A stretch of 64,000 nucleotides of DNA from Amycolatopsis suaedae (GCF_004214935.1 NZ_SFCC01000020.1:62001-126000), one strand, 5' to 3'. Positions 37,829 through 46,422 are shown, counted from the stretch's first letter. Notes: generated from the sequence alone by a model not told the origin. Made by a program: numbers and translations.

Positions 37829-37834
37829 CTAGTC

Positions 37835-38620
37835 ATGACTTCTGCGAAACGGCCGATCCGCATCGGGCTGCAGCTGCAGCCGCAGCACGCGGACTACGCG
37901 ACCATCCGCCGTACCGCCAGCGAGGCCGAGGACCTCGGCGTCGACATCGTCTACAACTGGGACCACTTCTTCCCGCTCTACGGCGAGCCCGACGGCCTGC
38001 ACTTCGAGTGCTGGACCATGCTGGGCGCCTGGGCCGAGTCGACGTCGCGGGTGGAGATCGGCGCGCTGGTGACCTGCAACAGCTACCGCAACCCCGAGCT
38101 GCTCGCCGACATGGCGCGCACCGTCGACCACATCAGCGACGGGCGGCTCATCCTGGGCATCGGCTCGGGCTGGTTCGAACGCGACTACACCGAATACGGC
38201 TACGAGTTCGGCACGGCAGGCGGCAGGCTGGACGACCTGGCCGAGGCGCTGCCGCGCATCGAGTCCAGGCTCGGCAAGCTGAACCCCGCGCCGACCCGCA
38301 AGATCCCGGTGCTCATCGGCGGCGGCGGCGAGAAGAAGACGCTGCGCATGGTGGCCAAGCACGCCGACATCTGGCACGGCTTCGGCGACCCCGACGTGGT
38401 GCGGCGCAAGGTCGGCATCCTCGACCAGCACTGCGCCGACGTCGGCCGCGACCCGGCGGAGATCGAGCGTTCGGTCGGCGTCAGCGGCAAGCCCGACGAG
38501 CTGGGCCAGCAGCTGCTCGACCTGGGCGTCACCCAGTTCACCGTCGGTGTCGGCGGGCCGGACTACGACCTGGGCCTGCTGCGGGAGTGGCTGGCCTGGC
38601 GGGACCGCACCAACTCCTGA
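37835..38620 (+). CDS. F420-dependent LLM-class oxidoreductase
   Basis: A 261-residue luciferase-like flavin/F420 protein. Typical blocks are YNWDHFFPLYGEPDG, ALVTCNSYRNPELLADMARTVDHISDGRLILGIGSGWF and KIPVLIGGGGEKKTLRMVA. In actinobacteria most such proteins use F420; substrate unknown. It lies after the crt operon with its own leaderless start, and ends at a bidirectional terminator. Confidence 0.88.
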   Translation: MTSAKRPIRIGLQLQPQHADYATIRRTASEAEDLGVDIVYNWDHFFPLYGEPDGLHFECWTMLGAWAESTSRVEIGALVTCNSYRNPELLADMARTVDHISDGRLILGIGSGWFERDYTEYGYEFGTAGGRLDDLAEALPRIESRLGKLNPAPTRKIPVLIGGGGEKKTLRMVAKHADIWHGFGDPDVVRRKVGILDQHCADVGRDPAEIERSVGVSGKPDELGQQLLDLGVTQFTVGVGGPDYDLGLLREWLAWRDRTNS

Positions 38621-38622
38621 CC

Positions 38623-38667
38623 GCATGTGAAGGCCCCCGCGACCGGGTCGCGGGGGCCTTCACATGC
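38623..38667. terminator. Bidirectional terminator, perfect 21-bp stem
   Basis: Arms 38623-38643 and 38647-38667 pair without mismatch around a 3-nt loop, exactly between two convergent stop codons. The arms begin GCATGTGAAGGC, related to the GTGAAGG family, but continue with CCCCGCGAC. Confidence 0.85.
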
Positions 38668-38670
38668 CCG

Positions 38671-40203
38671 TTACTGCTTGGCAGGCACCCGGTCCGGCTC
38701 GCCCGGCTCGGGCGAGGACGGGGTGGGTGCGTCGGTCGACAGCGAGTCGATCAGCCGGTCCCGGTCGGGTGTGCGCTGCGAGAACACCAGGCCGATCACG
38801 ATGAACAGCACCAGCGAGGTGAGCAGCGGGTAGGCCACCAGCGCCTCCTTGGCGATCTTCACCCCGTTCTGCTGGCTGATGTAGAGGAACGCCCACACCG
38901 CGAGACCGCTCAGCGTCGACGTCAGCGCGGCGACCGGGCCCATCCTGCGGAACCACGGCAGCAGGCCCAGCATCAGCGGCACCGCGATCGGTCCCATCGT
39001 GGCGGCCACCAGGTCGACGACCACCTTGAGCACTCCGCCGTTGGTGTCCAGCGACACCGCGATCAGCATGCTCAGCCCGATGAACAGGAACGTCGTGGTG
39101 CGGGCCAGTTTCAGCTGCGCCCCCTCGCCCATGCGCCTGGCGCCCTTCCACAGTCTGGGCAGCATGTCCCTGGTGATGACCGAGGAGATCACGTTGGCGT
39201 CGGAGGACACCATCGCCATGGTGTGCGAGAAGAACCCGGCCAGCACCAGCCCGATCATGCCGGCTGGCAGCATGACCTTGCCCAGTTCGATGTAGGCGTC
39301 ACCGGCGTTCTCCAGGCCGGGCACGATGAGCGGGGCGGCCCACATCGGGAAGAACAGCACCAGCGGCCACACCAGCCACAGGAAGCTCGACAGCGCCGCC
39401 GAGCGGCGGGCGGCCGCACCGTCCGGCGCCGCCATGTAGCGCTGCGCCAGGTTCCACATGCCGCCGTTGTACTCCAGCGTCTTGATGACGAACAGCGCCA
39501 TGAAGAACGTCGAGGTGTAGTCGCCGTTGAGCGGCTGCGCGCGGTCGGGCGGCAGCTGGTCCCAGATCTCCCACATGAACTGGATGCCGCCGAAGTGCGC
39601 GGCCACCGCCGCGAACATCACGATGCCCGCCGCGGCCTGGATGATGAACTGCCCGAAGTCGGTCAGCGCGTCGGCCCACAGGCCGCCCAGCACCGAGTAG
39701 ATCATCGTGACGATGCCGACCAGGACGATGCCCAGTTCGATCGGCACACCGGCGAACCCGCGCAGCAGGATGGCGACGGCCGACCACTTCGCGGCGATGT
39801 CCACCACCTTCAGCAGGGCACCGGACCAGGCCATGACCTGCTGGGTCGGGACGTTGAACCGCCGGGCCAGGTACTCCAGCGGAGACGCGACGCCGTGCTT
39901 GGACCGCAGCCGGTTCCACCGCGCGGCGAACAGCCAGCTGCCGATCCCGACGCCGACGCCGATCGTCAGTGCCCACCAGACGTAGACGGTGAGGCCGAGG
40001 CGATAGGCCTCACTGGCGAACGCCACGAACATGACCGCGCTGTAACCGGACATGTGGTGCGAGATCCCGGACAACCACCACGGCATCTTGCCGCCCGCGG
40101 TGAAGAAGTCGACGATGCTGCGGACCCGGTTCTTCGACCACCAACCGATTCCGACCATCACGAGGAAATACGCACCGACCACGATCCAGTCCAGTGTGCT
40201 CAT
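38671..40203 (-). CDS. Sodium:solute symporter family transporter
   Basis: A 510-residue SSS transporter with 12-13 helices. It begins TLDWIVVGAYFLVMVGIGWW and shows RSIVDFFTAGGKMPWWLSG, QFIIQAAAGIVMF and AGFFSHTMAMVSSDANVISS. Substrates of relatives are sugars, amino acids, choline or carboxylates. The ~60-residue C-terminal tail is charged and proline-rich. ATG at 40203. Confidence 0.88.
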   Translation of the reverse strand: MSTLDWIVVGAYFLVMVGIGWWSKNRVRSIVDFFTAGGKMPWWLSGISHHMSGYSAVMFVAFASEAYRLGLTVYVWWALTIGVGVGIGSWLFAARWNRLRSKHGVASPLEYLARRFNVPTQQVMAWSGALLKVVDIAAKWSAVAILLRGFAGVPIELGIVLVGIVTMIYSVLGGLWADALTDFGQFIIQAAAGIVMFAAVAAHFGGIQFMWEIWDQLPPDRAQPLNGDYTSTFFMALFVIKTLEYNGGMWNLAQRYMAAPDGAAARRSAALSSFLWLVWPLVLFFPMWAAPLIVPGLENAGDAYIELGKVMLPAGMIGLVLAGFFSHTMAMVSSDANVISSVITRDMLPRLWKGARRMGEGAQLKLARTTTFLFIGLSMLIAVSLDTNGGVLKVVVDLVAATMGPIAVPLMLGLLPWFRRMGPVAALTSTLSGLAVWAFLYISQQNGVKIAKEALVAYPLLTSLVLFIVIGLVFSQRTPDRDRLIDSLSTDAPTPSSPEPGEPDRVPAKQ

Positions 40204-40340
40204 CGCACCTCCCTGATTGTGTGCTCGCGCGATGTGTGACGTAGGTCTTACGAGGGTGTTGCCGAGGGCGCCAGCCCTCGGACGGAAAGTGAATCACACT
40301 TGTGACTTACTTTCACATACATGAACGCGATCAGGCTCTG

Positions 40341-40453
40341 ATGCACGCGAGTCCACCACTCCCACCCCGCGAGTCCACCGCCCGCGACCTGCGAGTTGCA
40401 CATTCAACGGGCGCGAACGTGCAACTCGCGGGGTCTGAGCGGTGGACTCGCGG
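40341..40453. repeat. Repeat element D: nested inverted 22-nt units
   Basis: Lies between the symporter start and the CGNR stop. Units around GCGAGT(C/T) occur at 40348, 40370 and 40391 (22- and 21-nt steps), then in reverse around ACTCGCG at 40424 and 40446. The arrangement is nested: 15-nt arms 40367-40381/40439-40453 and 11-nt arms 40391-40401/40419-40429, both perfect. The outer arm ends next to the CGNR stop codon, so the leftward transcript would form an 87-nt hairpin, a candidate terminator. The remaining 40204-40340 holds a GAGGGCGCCAGCCCTC palindrome (40264-40279) and no gene. Confidence 0.8.
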
Positions 40454-40996
40454 TCAGGCGCCGCGGGTGCGGTGGGCGGCCACGCGCGCCCGGGTCGCGC
40501 AGCGGGTCGAGCAGAACCGGCGCGGGCTGCCCGAGCCGGCGGCGGCGAACACCCGCTCACAGCCCCTGGCCGCGCACACCCCACCCGGCGGGAGCTGACG
40601 GTCGGCCACCAGCGTGGCCAGCGCCAGCGAACTGGACGCCAGCAGCCACTCGCCCCACGGGCCGTCGTCGTCCCGGTCGACGTGCAGGTGCCACGGCCAG
40701 GATCCGCCGTGCGTGGTCAGCCGCGGCGGATGGGCATGCGTGGCGAGCAGGTCGTTGAGAAGGTTCGCCGCCATGTCGACATCGGCGGCGGCGAACACCG
40801 GGGCCAGCCTGGCCGCCGCCTCCCGCAGCTCGGCCACGTCGGCGGGCTCCAGCGACACCGGCGGGACCTCGCCGTGGGCATGCAGCAATTCCGCGACCTG
40901 GCCGGGCTCCGGGTCCTCGGCGAGCAGGTTGACCAGGTCGGCGGCACGCTCGGCCGCCCGGCGGGCGGCGGCGGAATCGGCTTGCGGCACCGGCAC
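40454..40996 (-). CDS. CGNR zinc-finger regulator, divergent from MFS gene
   Basis: A 180-residue ABATE/CGNR protein: N-terminal helices (RAADLVNLLAEDPEPGQVAELL) and C-terminal zinc finger with CAARGCERVF and RRFCSTRCATRARVAAHR (CGNR reads as CATR here; the four Cys ligands are kept). GTG at 40996 is preceded by TACACT-N6 on the minus strand, so a leaderless transcript is predicted; a GTG 6 nt on is possible. It probably controls the MFS gene whose start lies 23 nt away. Confidence 0.83.
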   Translation of the reverse strand: MPVPQADSAAARRAAERAADLVNLLAEDPEPGQVAELLHAHGEVPPVSLEPADVAELREAAARLAPVFAAADVDMAANLLNDLLATHAHPPRLTTHGGSWPWHLHVDRDDDGPWGEWLLASSSLALATLVADRQLPPGGVCAARGCERVFAAAGSGSPRRFCSTRCATRARVAAHRTRGA

Positions 40997-41002
40997 ATCA
41001 TC

Positions 41003-41012
41003 AGTGTAACGT
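41003..41012. promoter_or_regulatory. Overlapping divergent -10 boxes
   Basis: Minus strand: TACACT (41008-41003), 6 nt, GTG 40996. Plus strand: TAACGT (41007-41012), 7 nt, GTG 41020. The two boxes share two bases, so both polymerases cannot bind at once. Confidence 0.55.
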
Positions 41013-41036
41013 CTCGGGAGTGATAAGCCGTTACAC
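41004..41036. promoter_or_regulatory. Candidate CGNR operator
   Basis: A perfect 8-bp dyad GTGTAACG-N17-CGTTACAC. The left arm covers both -10 boxes and the right arm lies inside the first codons of the MFS gene; the 25-bp spacing suits a dimer pair bound on one DNA face. Confidence 0.55.
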
Positions 41037-42162
41037 GACGTTCGTCGGTGCCGCGGCCGTCGCCAGGACCGGCGACGAGCTGTCCGCACCGGCGCTGCTG
41101 CTCGCCGGGCTGGCGCTGACCGGCTCCCCTGCCGTGGGCGCGGCGCTGGTCGGCGCGCTGACGATCGCCGCCGCGGCCGGGGGGCCGCTGCTCGGCGTCG
41201 CCATCGACCGCAGCGAACGCCCCGGCAGGCTGCTCGCCCTCGCGCTGGCCGGCTACGCGGCGGGCCTGACCGCCATCGGCCTCGGGCTGGGCAGGCTGCC
41301 GGACGCTGTGCTGGTCGGCGTCGCGGCCGTGACCGGCCTGCTCAACCCGGCCATCGCGGGCGGCTGGACCGCGCAGTTGCCGCTGGTCCGCGGCCGGGTC
41401 CCGCTGGAACGGGCCAGCGCGGTGGACGGCCTGACGTTCACCGCCGCGAGCCTGATCGGCCCCGCGCTGGCCGGCCTGGCCGGGGCCCCGGTGGGGATCG
41501 TGCTGGCCGTCGCGCTGGTCGCCGCCGCGGTACCGGTGGCACTGGCGCTGCCCGCTCGGGCGGCACGCCCCGGCCGCGTCCCGCTGACCCGCGGCTTCGC
41601 GGTGATCGTGACCAACCCGGCGCTGCGCCGCGCGACCGCGACGTCGGTGGTGTCCTACGTCGGCTTCGGCGCGGCCCTGGTCTGCTTCCCGCTACTCGGC
41701 GCGCAACGGCTCGGCGGCGCCGAATACGGCGCGCTGCTGCTGTCCGTCCTCGCCGCCGGGGCGCTACTGGCCAACCTCGTGCTGGCCAGGTTCCCGCCGC
41801 CGCTGCGGCCGGACACCGTGGTGACGCTGAGCACCGCCGGTCTCGCCGCGGCACTCGGGCTGGCCGCGGTCGCCGGCCCGGCGGGGCTGGTGGTGGCCGC
41901 GGTGCTGGCCGGGGTGTCGGAGGGACCGCAGCTGACCGCGTTGCTCGCCGTCCGCCACCGCGAGGCGCCCGACGCGGTACGGGCACAGGTGTTCACCACC
42001 GGGGCCAGCCTGAAGATCGGCGGCTTCGGTGTCGGTTCGGCGCTGGCCGGACCGGTCGCGGCGGCCTCAACCACCACGGCACTGATGCTCGCCGCGGGTG
42101 TTCAGCTGCTGGCGCTGGGCGCCGGTGTGCTCAGAAAGCCATCGCCTGAGCGCGTCGCTTGA
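41020..42162 (+). CDS. MFS transporter
   Basis: A 380-residue major-facilitator protein with about 11-12 helices; a motif A-like loop is GVAIDRSERPGRLLA near residue 62 (relaxed form of GxLaDrxGrr). Export of a toxic compound is the usual role when paired with a regulator; substrate unknown. The GTG start is leaderless by prediction. Its last 32 nt overlap the converging DNA-binding gene. Confidence 0.85.
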   Translation: MISRYTTFVGAAAVARTGDELSAPALLLAGLALTGSPAVGAALVGALTIAAAAGGPLLGVAIDRSERPGRLLALALAGYAAGLTAIGLGLGRLPDAVLVGVAAVTGLLNPAIAGGWTAQLPLVRGRVPLERASAVDGLTFTAASLIGPALAGLAGAPVGIVLAVALVAAAVPVALALPARAARPGRVPLTRGFAVIVTNPALRRATATSVVSYVGFGAALVCFPLLGAQRLGGAEYGALLLSVLAAGALLANLVLARFPPPLRPDTVVTLSTAGLAAALGLAAVAGPAGLVVAAVLAGVSEGPQLTALLAVRHREAPDAVRAQVFTTGASLKIGGFGVGSALAGPVAAASTTTALMLAAGVQLLALGAGVLRKPSPERVA

Positions 42163-42517
42163 CCTCGGTGCCGTGGCTGGTGCGCAGGGCGTTGATCGGG
42201 GTGCTGCCCGGCAGCGTCTCGTCCGAAGTGAACAGCCAGCGCAGCATTTCCGTGCGGCTGAACCCGGCGTCGTCGAGCACGGTGATCGTGCCGACGAGGC
42301 CCTTGACGATCCCGTCCTTGCCGTCGGCGGACAGGAACTCCTCGGGGATGAGCAGCTCGCCGTCTCTGCGGATGGCGATGAGGTGTCCGTCCTTCAGCAG
42401 TTGCCGCACCTTGCTGGACGACAGTCCGAGCACCCGGGCCGTCTCGCTGAGCGACAACACGGCGACATCGGCGTCGAGAACGTCGTCGGCGACTGGAATC
42501 GCACTCACAGCAGACAC
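42131..42517 (-). CDS. Rv2175c-like DNA-binding protein
   Basis: A ~128-residue protein: winged helix-turn-helix (LSLSETARVLGLSSSKVRQLLKDGHLIAIRRDGE) followed by the Rv2175c C-terminal domain (GLVGTITVLDDAGFSRTEMLRWLF). In Mycobacterium tuberculosis Rv2175c is a DNA-binding substrate of kinase PknL encoded next to it; the same pair stands here divergently. GTG 42517 is listed, 42508 possible. A Thr-rich N-terminal phospho-acceptor tail is not evident in this start choice. Confidence 0.82.
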   Translation of the reverse strand: MSAVSAIPVADDVLDADVAVLSLSETARVLGLSSSKVRQLLKDGHLIAIRRDGELLIPEEFLSADGKDGIVKGLVGTITVLDDAGFSRTEMLRWLFTSDETLPGSTPINALRTSHGTEVKRRAQAMAF

Positions 42518-42641
42518 TTTGCCATAATTTGTCCCAGCCGCCGTCTGGTCGCACCAATGGCGTAACGAAAGTTCAACATGGCGAACCGGGGCACGCGGGT
42601 AGCGTCCACCCGGTATGCCCCTATCCGTACGATCGGCAACT

Positions 42642-44645
42642 GTGACACGCGCGGACACCAGCATGGCCGGGACGCTTCTCGACCGGCGCTACCGGGTCGA
42701 CCGGCTGCTCGCCAGGGGCGGGATGTCGTCGGTCTACCGCGGCGTGGACACCCGGCTGGACCGGCCGGTGGCGATCAAGATCATGGACCCGCGCTTCGCC
42801 GACGACCGCTCGTTCGTGGAGCGTTTCGAGCGGGAGGCCCGCTCCGCCGCGAAGCTGCATCACCCGCACGTGGTCGCGGTCCACGACCAGGGCTTCGACA
42901 CGACACCGGGCGACGACGGCCCGCGCGCGTTCCTCGTCATGGAACTGGTCGACGGCGGCACGCTGCGCGACGTGCTCGACGAGCGCGGCCAGCTGGACAT
43001 CCCGCTCGCGCTCAGCGTGGTCGAGCCGGTGCTGTCCGCGCTGGCCACCGCGCACCGCGCCGGGCTGGTGCACCGCGACGTCAAGCCGGAGAACGTGCTG
43101 ATCGGCAGGACCGGCGCTGCGGGCACCGGTGTGGTCAAGGTGGCCGACTTCGGCCTGGTGCGGGCCGTCGCCAGCGCGGGAACCACCAGCTCCAGCATCA
43201 TCCTCGGCACCGTCGCCTACCTCTCCCCCGAGCAGGTCACCGTCGGCGCGGCCAGCGTGCGGGGTGACGTCTACTCCACCGGCATCCTGCTCTACGAGAT
43301 GCTCACCGGCCGCACGCCCTACACCGGCGACACCGCGATCTCCGTGGCCTACCGCCATGTCAACGACGACGTGCCGCCGCCGAACCTGCTGCGCCCGGAG
43401 ATCCCGCCCGCCCTCAACGACCTCGTGGTGCGGGCCACCCGCCGTGACCCGGAGGCCCGCCCGGCCGACGCGGGCGCGTTCCTCGACGAACTCCAGGCCG
43501 TGCGTTCCGCGCTGGGCATCCGGCCGGTGCCGGTTCCGGTTCCGCCTGCGCCGGACGAGGCGAGGGAGACCGACGCCGAGAAGACCATGCCGGCGTTCGC
43601 CGCCGTCACCAACGCGGTGCAGCAGGGCACCGGCCCGCGTTCGACGCGGATGTTCGACCGCCCGCCGCCCGCGCAGCCGCCGCCTCCCGAACCCGCCGCA
43701 CCCGCGCCGTCGCCGGGCCGCAGGCGGCTGATCGCCATCTGGGCGGCGGCCGTGCTGCTGGCCGGTGCAGCGCTGGGCACCGGCGCGTGGCTGATCGCGA
43801 GTGCCGGTTCGATCGAGGTGCCGAAGGTCGCCGGGATGGACCGGACCGCCGCGGAGAAGGTGCTGCGGGACGCCAAGCTCGTCCCGGCGGTGGAACTGAA
43901 GCGGCACAACACCACCCAGGCCGGGATGGCCCTGGACACGCGCCCCGGCGCGGGCAGCGAGGCCGAGGAGGGCCAGCAGATCGTCCTGCTGGTCTCGGCG
44001 GGACGGCCGGTGGTACCCGACGTCGTCGCCGGGACCACGGTGGAACAGGCCGAGGCGGCCATCCGCGCTGCGGAACTGCAGCCGAAGCGGGACGACGCCG
44101 CCGCGGAGTTCAACGACTCCGTCCCCGAGGGCGCGGTGATCCGGTTCGAGCCACGGTCGGGCAGCCAGGCCAACCTCGGCGACCCGGTGACGCTAGTGCT
44201 GTCCAAGGGCGCGCGGCCCGTCCCGGTGCCCAACGTGGTGGGCCGGAGCAAGGACGAGGCGTTCGCGACGCTGCGCAGCGCTGGCTTCGAGCCGGTCGAG
44301 GCAGGCACGGTGTTCGACCCGAACGTGCCCGCGGGAGCCGTCGTGCGGACCGACCCCGGCGCGGACCAGACCATGCGCGGCAGCAAGCGTGTGTCGGTCT
44401 ACCTGTCCAACGCCGTGGAGGTCCCCTCGGTGGTCGGCAGGCGCCCCGGCGAGGCCAAGCGGATCCTCGAACAGGCCGGGCTGAAGGCGGAGTTCGAGAA
44501 CGGCCGCGGCAACGGCAATGGCAATGGGAACGGCAACGGTGACGACGAGGACGAGGAGTGGTTCAACCTCGTCACGGGCCAGGACCCGCAACCAGGCAGC
44601 AGGGTGGAGAAGGGCAGCAAGGTGCGCTTGAGGACGGTGCTGTGA
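42642..44645 (+). CDS. pknL: PASTA-domain Ser/Thr protein kinase (PknL-like)
   Basis: A ~667-residue transmembrane kinase. The kinase domain covers ~15-275 (LLARGGMSSVYRG, VAIKIMDPR, HRDVKPENVL, ADFGLVRA, GTVAYLSPEQ). A proline-rich linker leads to one membrane helix (IAIWAAAVLLAGAALGTGAW) and four PASTA domains outside, each starting like VPNVVGRSKDEAF. In the fourth, a Gly/Asn repeat followed by an acidic DDEDEE stretch is inserted. GTG 42642 follows TACGAT by 8 nt; ATG 42663 is an alternative. Divergent Rv2175c-like neighbour supports PknL. The NfeD-like start overlaps its stop. Confidence 0.9.
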   Translation: MTRADTSMAGTLLDRRYRVDRLLARGGMSSVYRGVDTRLDRPVAIKIMDPRFADDRSFVERFEREARSAAKLHHPHVVAVHDQGFDTTPGDDGPRAFLVMELVDGGTLRDVLDERGQLDIPLALSVVEPVLSALATAHRAGLVHRDVKPENVLIGRTGAAGTGVVKVADFGLVRAVASAGTTSSSIILGTVAYLSPEQVTVGAASVRGDVYSTGILLYEMLTGRTPYTGDTAISVAYRHVNDDVPPPNLLRPEIPPALNDLVVRATRRDPEARPADAGAFLDELQAVRSALGIRPVPVPVPPAPDEARETDAEKTMPAFAAVTNAVQQGTGPRSTRMFDRPPPAQPPPPEPAAPAPSPGRRRLIAIWAAAVLLAGAALGTGAWLIASAGSIEVPKVAGMDRTAAEKVLRDAKLVPAVELKRHNTTQAGMALDTRPGAGSEAEEGQQIVLLVSAGRPVVPDVVAGTTVEQAEAAIRAAELQPKRDDAAAEFNDSVPEGAVIRFEPRSGSQANLGDPVTLVLSKGARPVPVPNVVGRSKDEAFATLRSAGFEPVEAGTVFDPNVPAGAVVRTDPGADQTMRGSKRVSVYLSNAVEVPSVVGRRPGEAKRILEQAGLKAEFENGRGNGNGNGNGNGDDEDEEWFNLVTGQDPQPGSRVEKGSKVRLRTVL

Positions 44646-44848
44646 TCGGCAGCCGAGGCCGGGTCTCCGGCACGATCGGGCCCGGGCTCGTCGGGGAGGT
44701 TCTGCTCAGCGTCCGGGGCGGGACCGAAGCCTTCTACGCCTATGCGGCTGATTCCGGGGAACGATTCGAAAACGGAACACAGGTGTTCGTCGTCGATTTC
44801 GAGCCGCCGCGTACGGTCTACGTGCAACGCTGGCAGCCACTGGGGTAG
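44642..44848 (+). CDS. NfeD-like OB-fold small protein
   Basis: A 68-residue soluble protein resembling the C-terminal OB domain of NfeD (GRVSGTIGPGLVGEVLLSVRGG, then FENGTQVFVVDFEPPRTVYVQRW), without the membrane part. GTG 44642 overlaps the kinase stop (GTGA), fixing the start. NfeD proteins are partners of flotillins, and a flotillin follows 25 nt later. Confidence 0.75.
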   Translation: MIGSRGRVSGTIGPGLVGEVLLSVRGGTEAFYAYAADSGERFENGTQVFVVDFEPPRTVYVQRWQPLG

Positions 44849-44873
44849 CCAGCTGGAAAAAAGGGGGGAACAA

Positions 44874-46337
44874 GTGAACATCTGGGCGCTCATCGGCGTC
44901 ATCGCCGGTGCGATCATCGTCCTGTTCATCCTGTTGCGGCTGCTGTACAAGGTGGCTGAACCGAATGAGGCACTGATCATCTCCGGCTGGGGTGTGCGGG
45001 TGCAGCGCACGGACACCGCGGACAGCCTCGGCTTCAAGATCATCACCGGCAAGGGTGTGCTGGTGCTGCCCGGGTTCCAGACCGCGCGCAGGCTGTCGCT
45101 GGACACCAGGGGCGCCAACCTGCAGGTGTCCTGCGTGACCAAGCAGGGCCTGCCGGTCACCGTGCGGGCCGTGGTGATCTACAAGGTCGGTGACGACTTC
45201 GCCTCGATCGCCAACGCCGCCCGCCGGTTCCTCGACCAGCAGGACGGGATGAACCAGACCATCCACGAGCTGTTCTCCGGTCACCTGCGCTCGATCGTCG
45301 GCGGGCTGACCATCGAGGAGATGATCCACAACCGCGACGCGCTGACCGGTGAGATCCGCAGCTCGTCGGCCAACGAGATGATCAAGCTCGGGCTGGTCGT
45401 CGACTCGCTGCAGATCCAGGAGATCGACGACGAGTCCGGCTACATCCTGAACCTGGGCAAGCCGCACGCGGCGGCCGTCGCCGCGTCGGCCCGGATCGCC
45501 GAGGCGCAGCGCGACCAGGAGGCCACCACCGCCGAGCAGGAGGCCGCGGCACGCAAGGCGGGCGCGGTCCGGGAGAGCGAGATCAAGCAGGCCGGTTACC
45601 AGGCCGAGGTGGACCAGGCCCGGGCCAAGGCCAGCCAGTCCGGTCCGCTGGCCGAGGCGACCGCGCGTCAGGAGGTCGTCGTCCAGGAGACCAAGGCCGC
45701 CGAGCTGGAGGCCGACCTGGCCGAGCAGCGTCTGCAGTCCCAGGTGCGCAAGCCCGCCGACGCCCGCGCGTACGACACTCGCACCACGGCCGACGCCGAG
45801 CGTGACGCGGCCATCGCCAAGGCACAGGCCGAGGCCAAGGAGACCGAGCTGCGGGCCGCGGCGGACGCGACCAAGGTGAAGACGGCCGCCGAGGCGGAAG
45901 CGCAGGCCACGAAGGCGCGCGGTGAGGCCGACGCCGCCGCGACCAAGGCGACCGGTGAGGCCGACGCGGCCGCCGCCCGCGCCAAGGGCCTTGCCGAGGC
46001 CGAGGCTGCCAAGGCGAAGGGTCTCGCCGAGGCCGAGGCGATCAAGGCCCGTGCCGCGGCGCTGGCGGAGAACCAGGAGGCCGTCGTCGCCCAGCAGCTG
46101 GCGGAGAAGTGGCCGGAGATCGTCGAGGCAGGCGCGAAGGCGTTCGGCAACGTCGACAACATGGTCGTGCTCAACGGCGCGGACGGCGTGACCGAGATGT
46201 TCGCCAAGGCGCTGTCGCTGGGCGGGACCGGGCTCGGCCTCGCGCGGCAGCTGATGCAGTCCATGGGCGCTTCGTCCACACCGGACACCTCCGCGCAGAA
46301 CGGCGAGCTGACGCCGAACCAGCAGCCGGGCGCCTGA
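44874..46337 (+). CDS. Flotillin-family SPFH protein
   Basis: A 487-residue membrane scaffold. One N-terminal helix (IWALIGVIAGAIIVLFILLRL), an SPFH domain (~30-200), then a long Ala/Glu/Lys coiled coil (~200-420) with near-repeats KARGEADAAATKATGEAD and AKGLAEAEAAKAKGLAEAEA, and a short C-terminal tail. Flotillins organise membrane microdomains and can recruit kinases. GTG 44874 follows AAGGGGGGAA. Codon use is like neighbours. Confidence 0.9.
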   Translation: MNIWALIGVIAGAIIVLFILLRLLYKVAEPNEALIISGWGVRVQRTDTADSLGFKIITGKGVLVLPGFQTARRLSLDTRGANLQVSCVTKQGLPVTVRAVVIYKVGDDFASIANAARRFLDQQDGMNQTIHELFSGHLRSIVGGLTIEEMIHNRDALTGEIRSSSANEMIKLGLVVDSLQIQEIDDESGYILNLGKPHAAAVAASARIAEAQRDQEATTAEQEAAARKAGAVRESEIKQAGYQAEVDQARAKASQSGPLAEATARQEVVVQETKAAELEADLAEQRLQSQVRKPADARAYDTRTTADAERDAAIAKAQAEAKETELRAAADATKVKTAAEAEAQATKARGEADAAATKATGEADAAAARAKGLAEAEAAKAKGLAEAEAIKARAAALAENQEAVVAQQLAEKWPEIVEAGAKAFGNVDNMVVLNGADGVTEMFAKALSLGGTGLGLARQLMQSMGASSTPDTSAQNGELTPNQQPGA

Positions 46338-46346
46338 CCCGTCCAC

Positions 46347-46403
46347 AGCACGTGAAGGTCACCTTCATTACGTGTGACGTGATGAAGGTGACCTTCACGT
46401 GCT
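46347..46403 (+). repeat. GTGAAGG hairpin element, complete copy 2
   Basis: A 57-nt inverted repeat with 27-nt arms and GTG loop, 9 nt after the flotillin stop. Compared with the 56677 copy, both arms changed together (GGCCACC to GGTCACC and GGTGGCC to GGTGACC), keeping the pair. The only unpaired position is a U-G wobble in the upstream RNA. It is also the left border of element C. Confidence 0.88.
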
Positions 46404-46422
46404 TTGCCCAGGGCAGGGGTCT

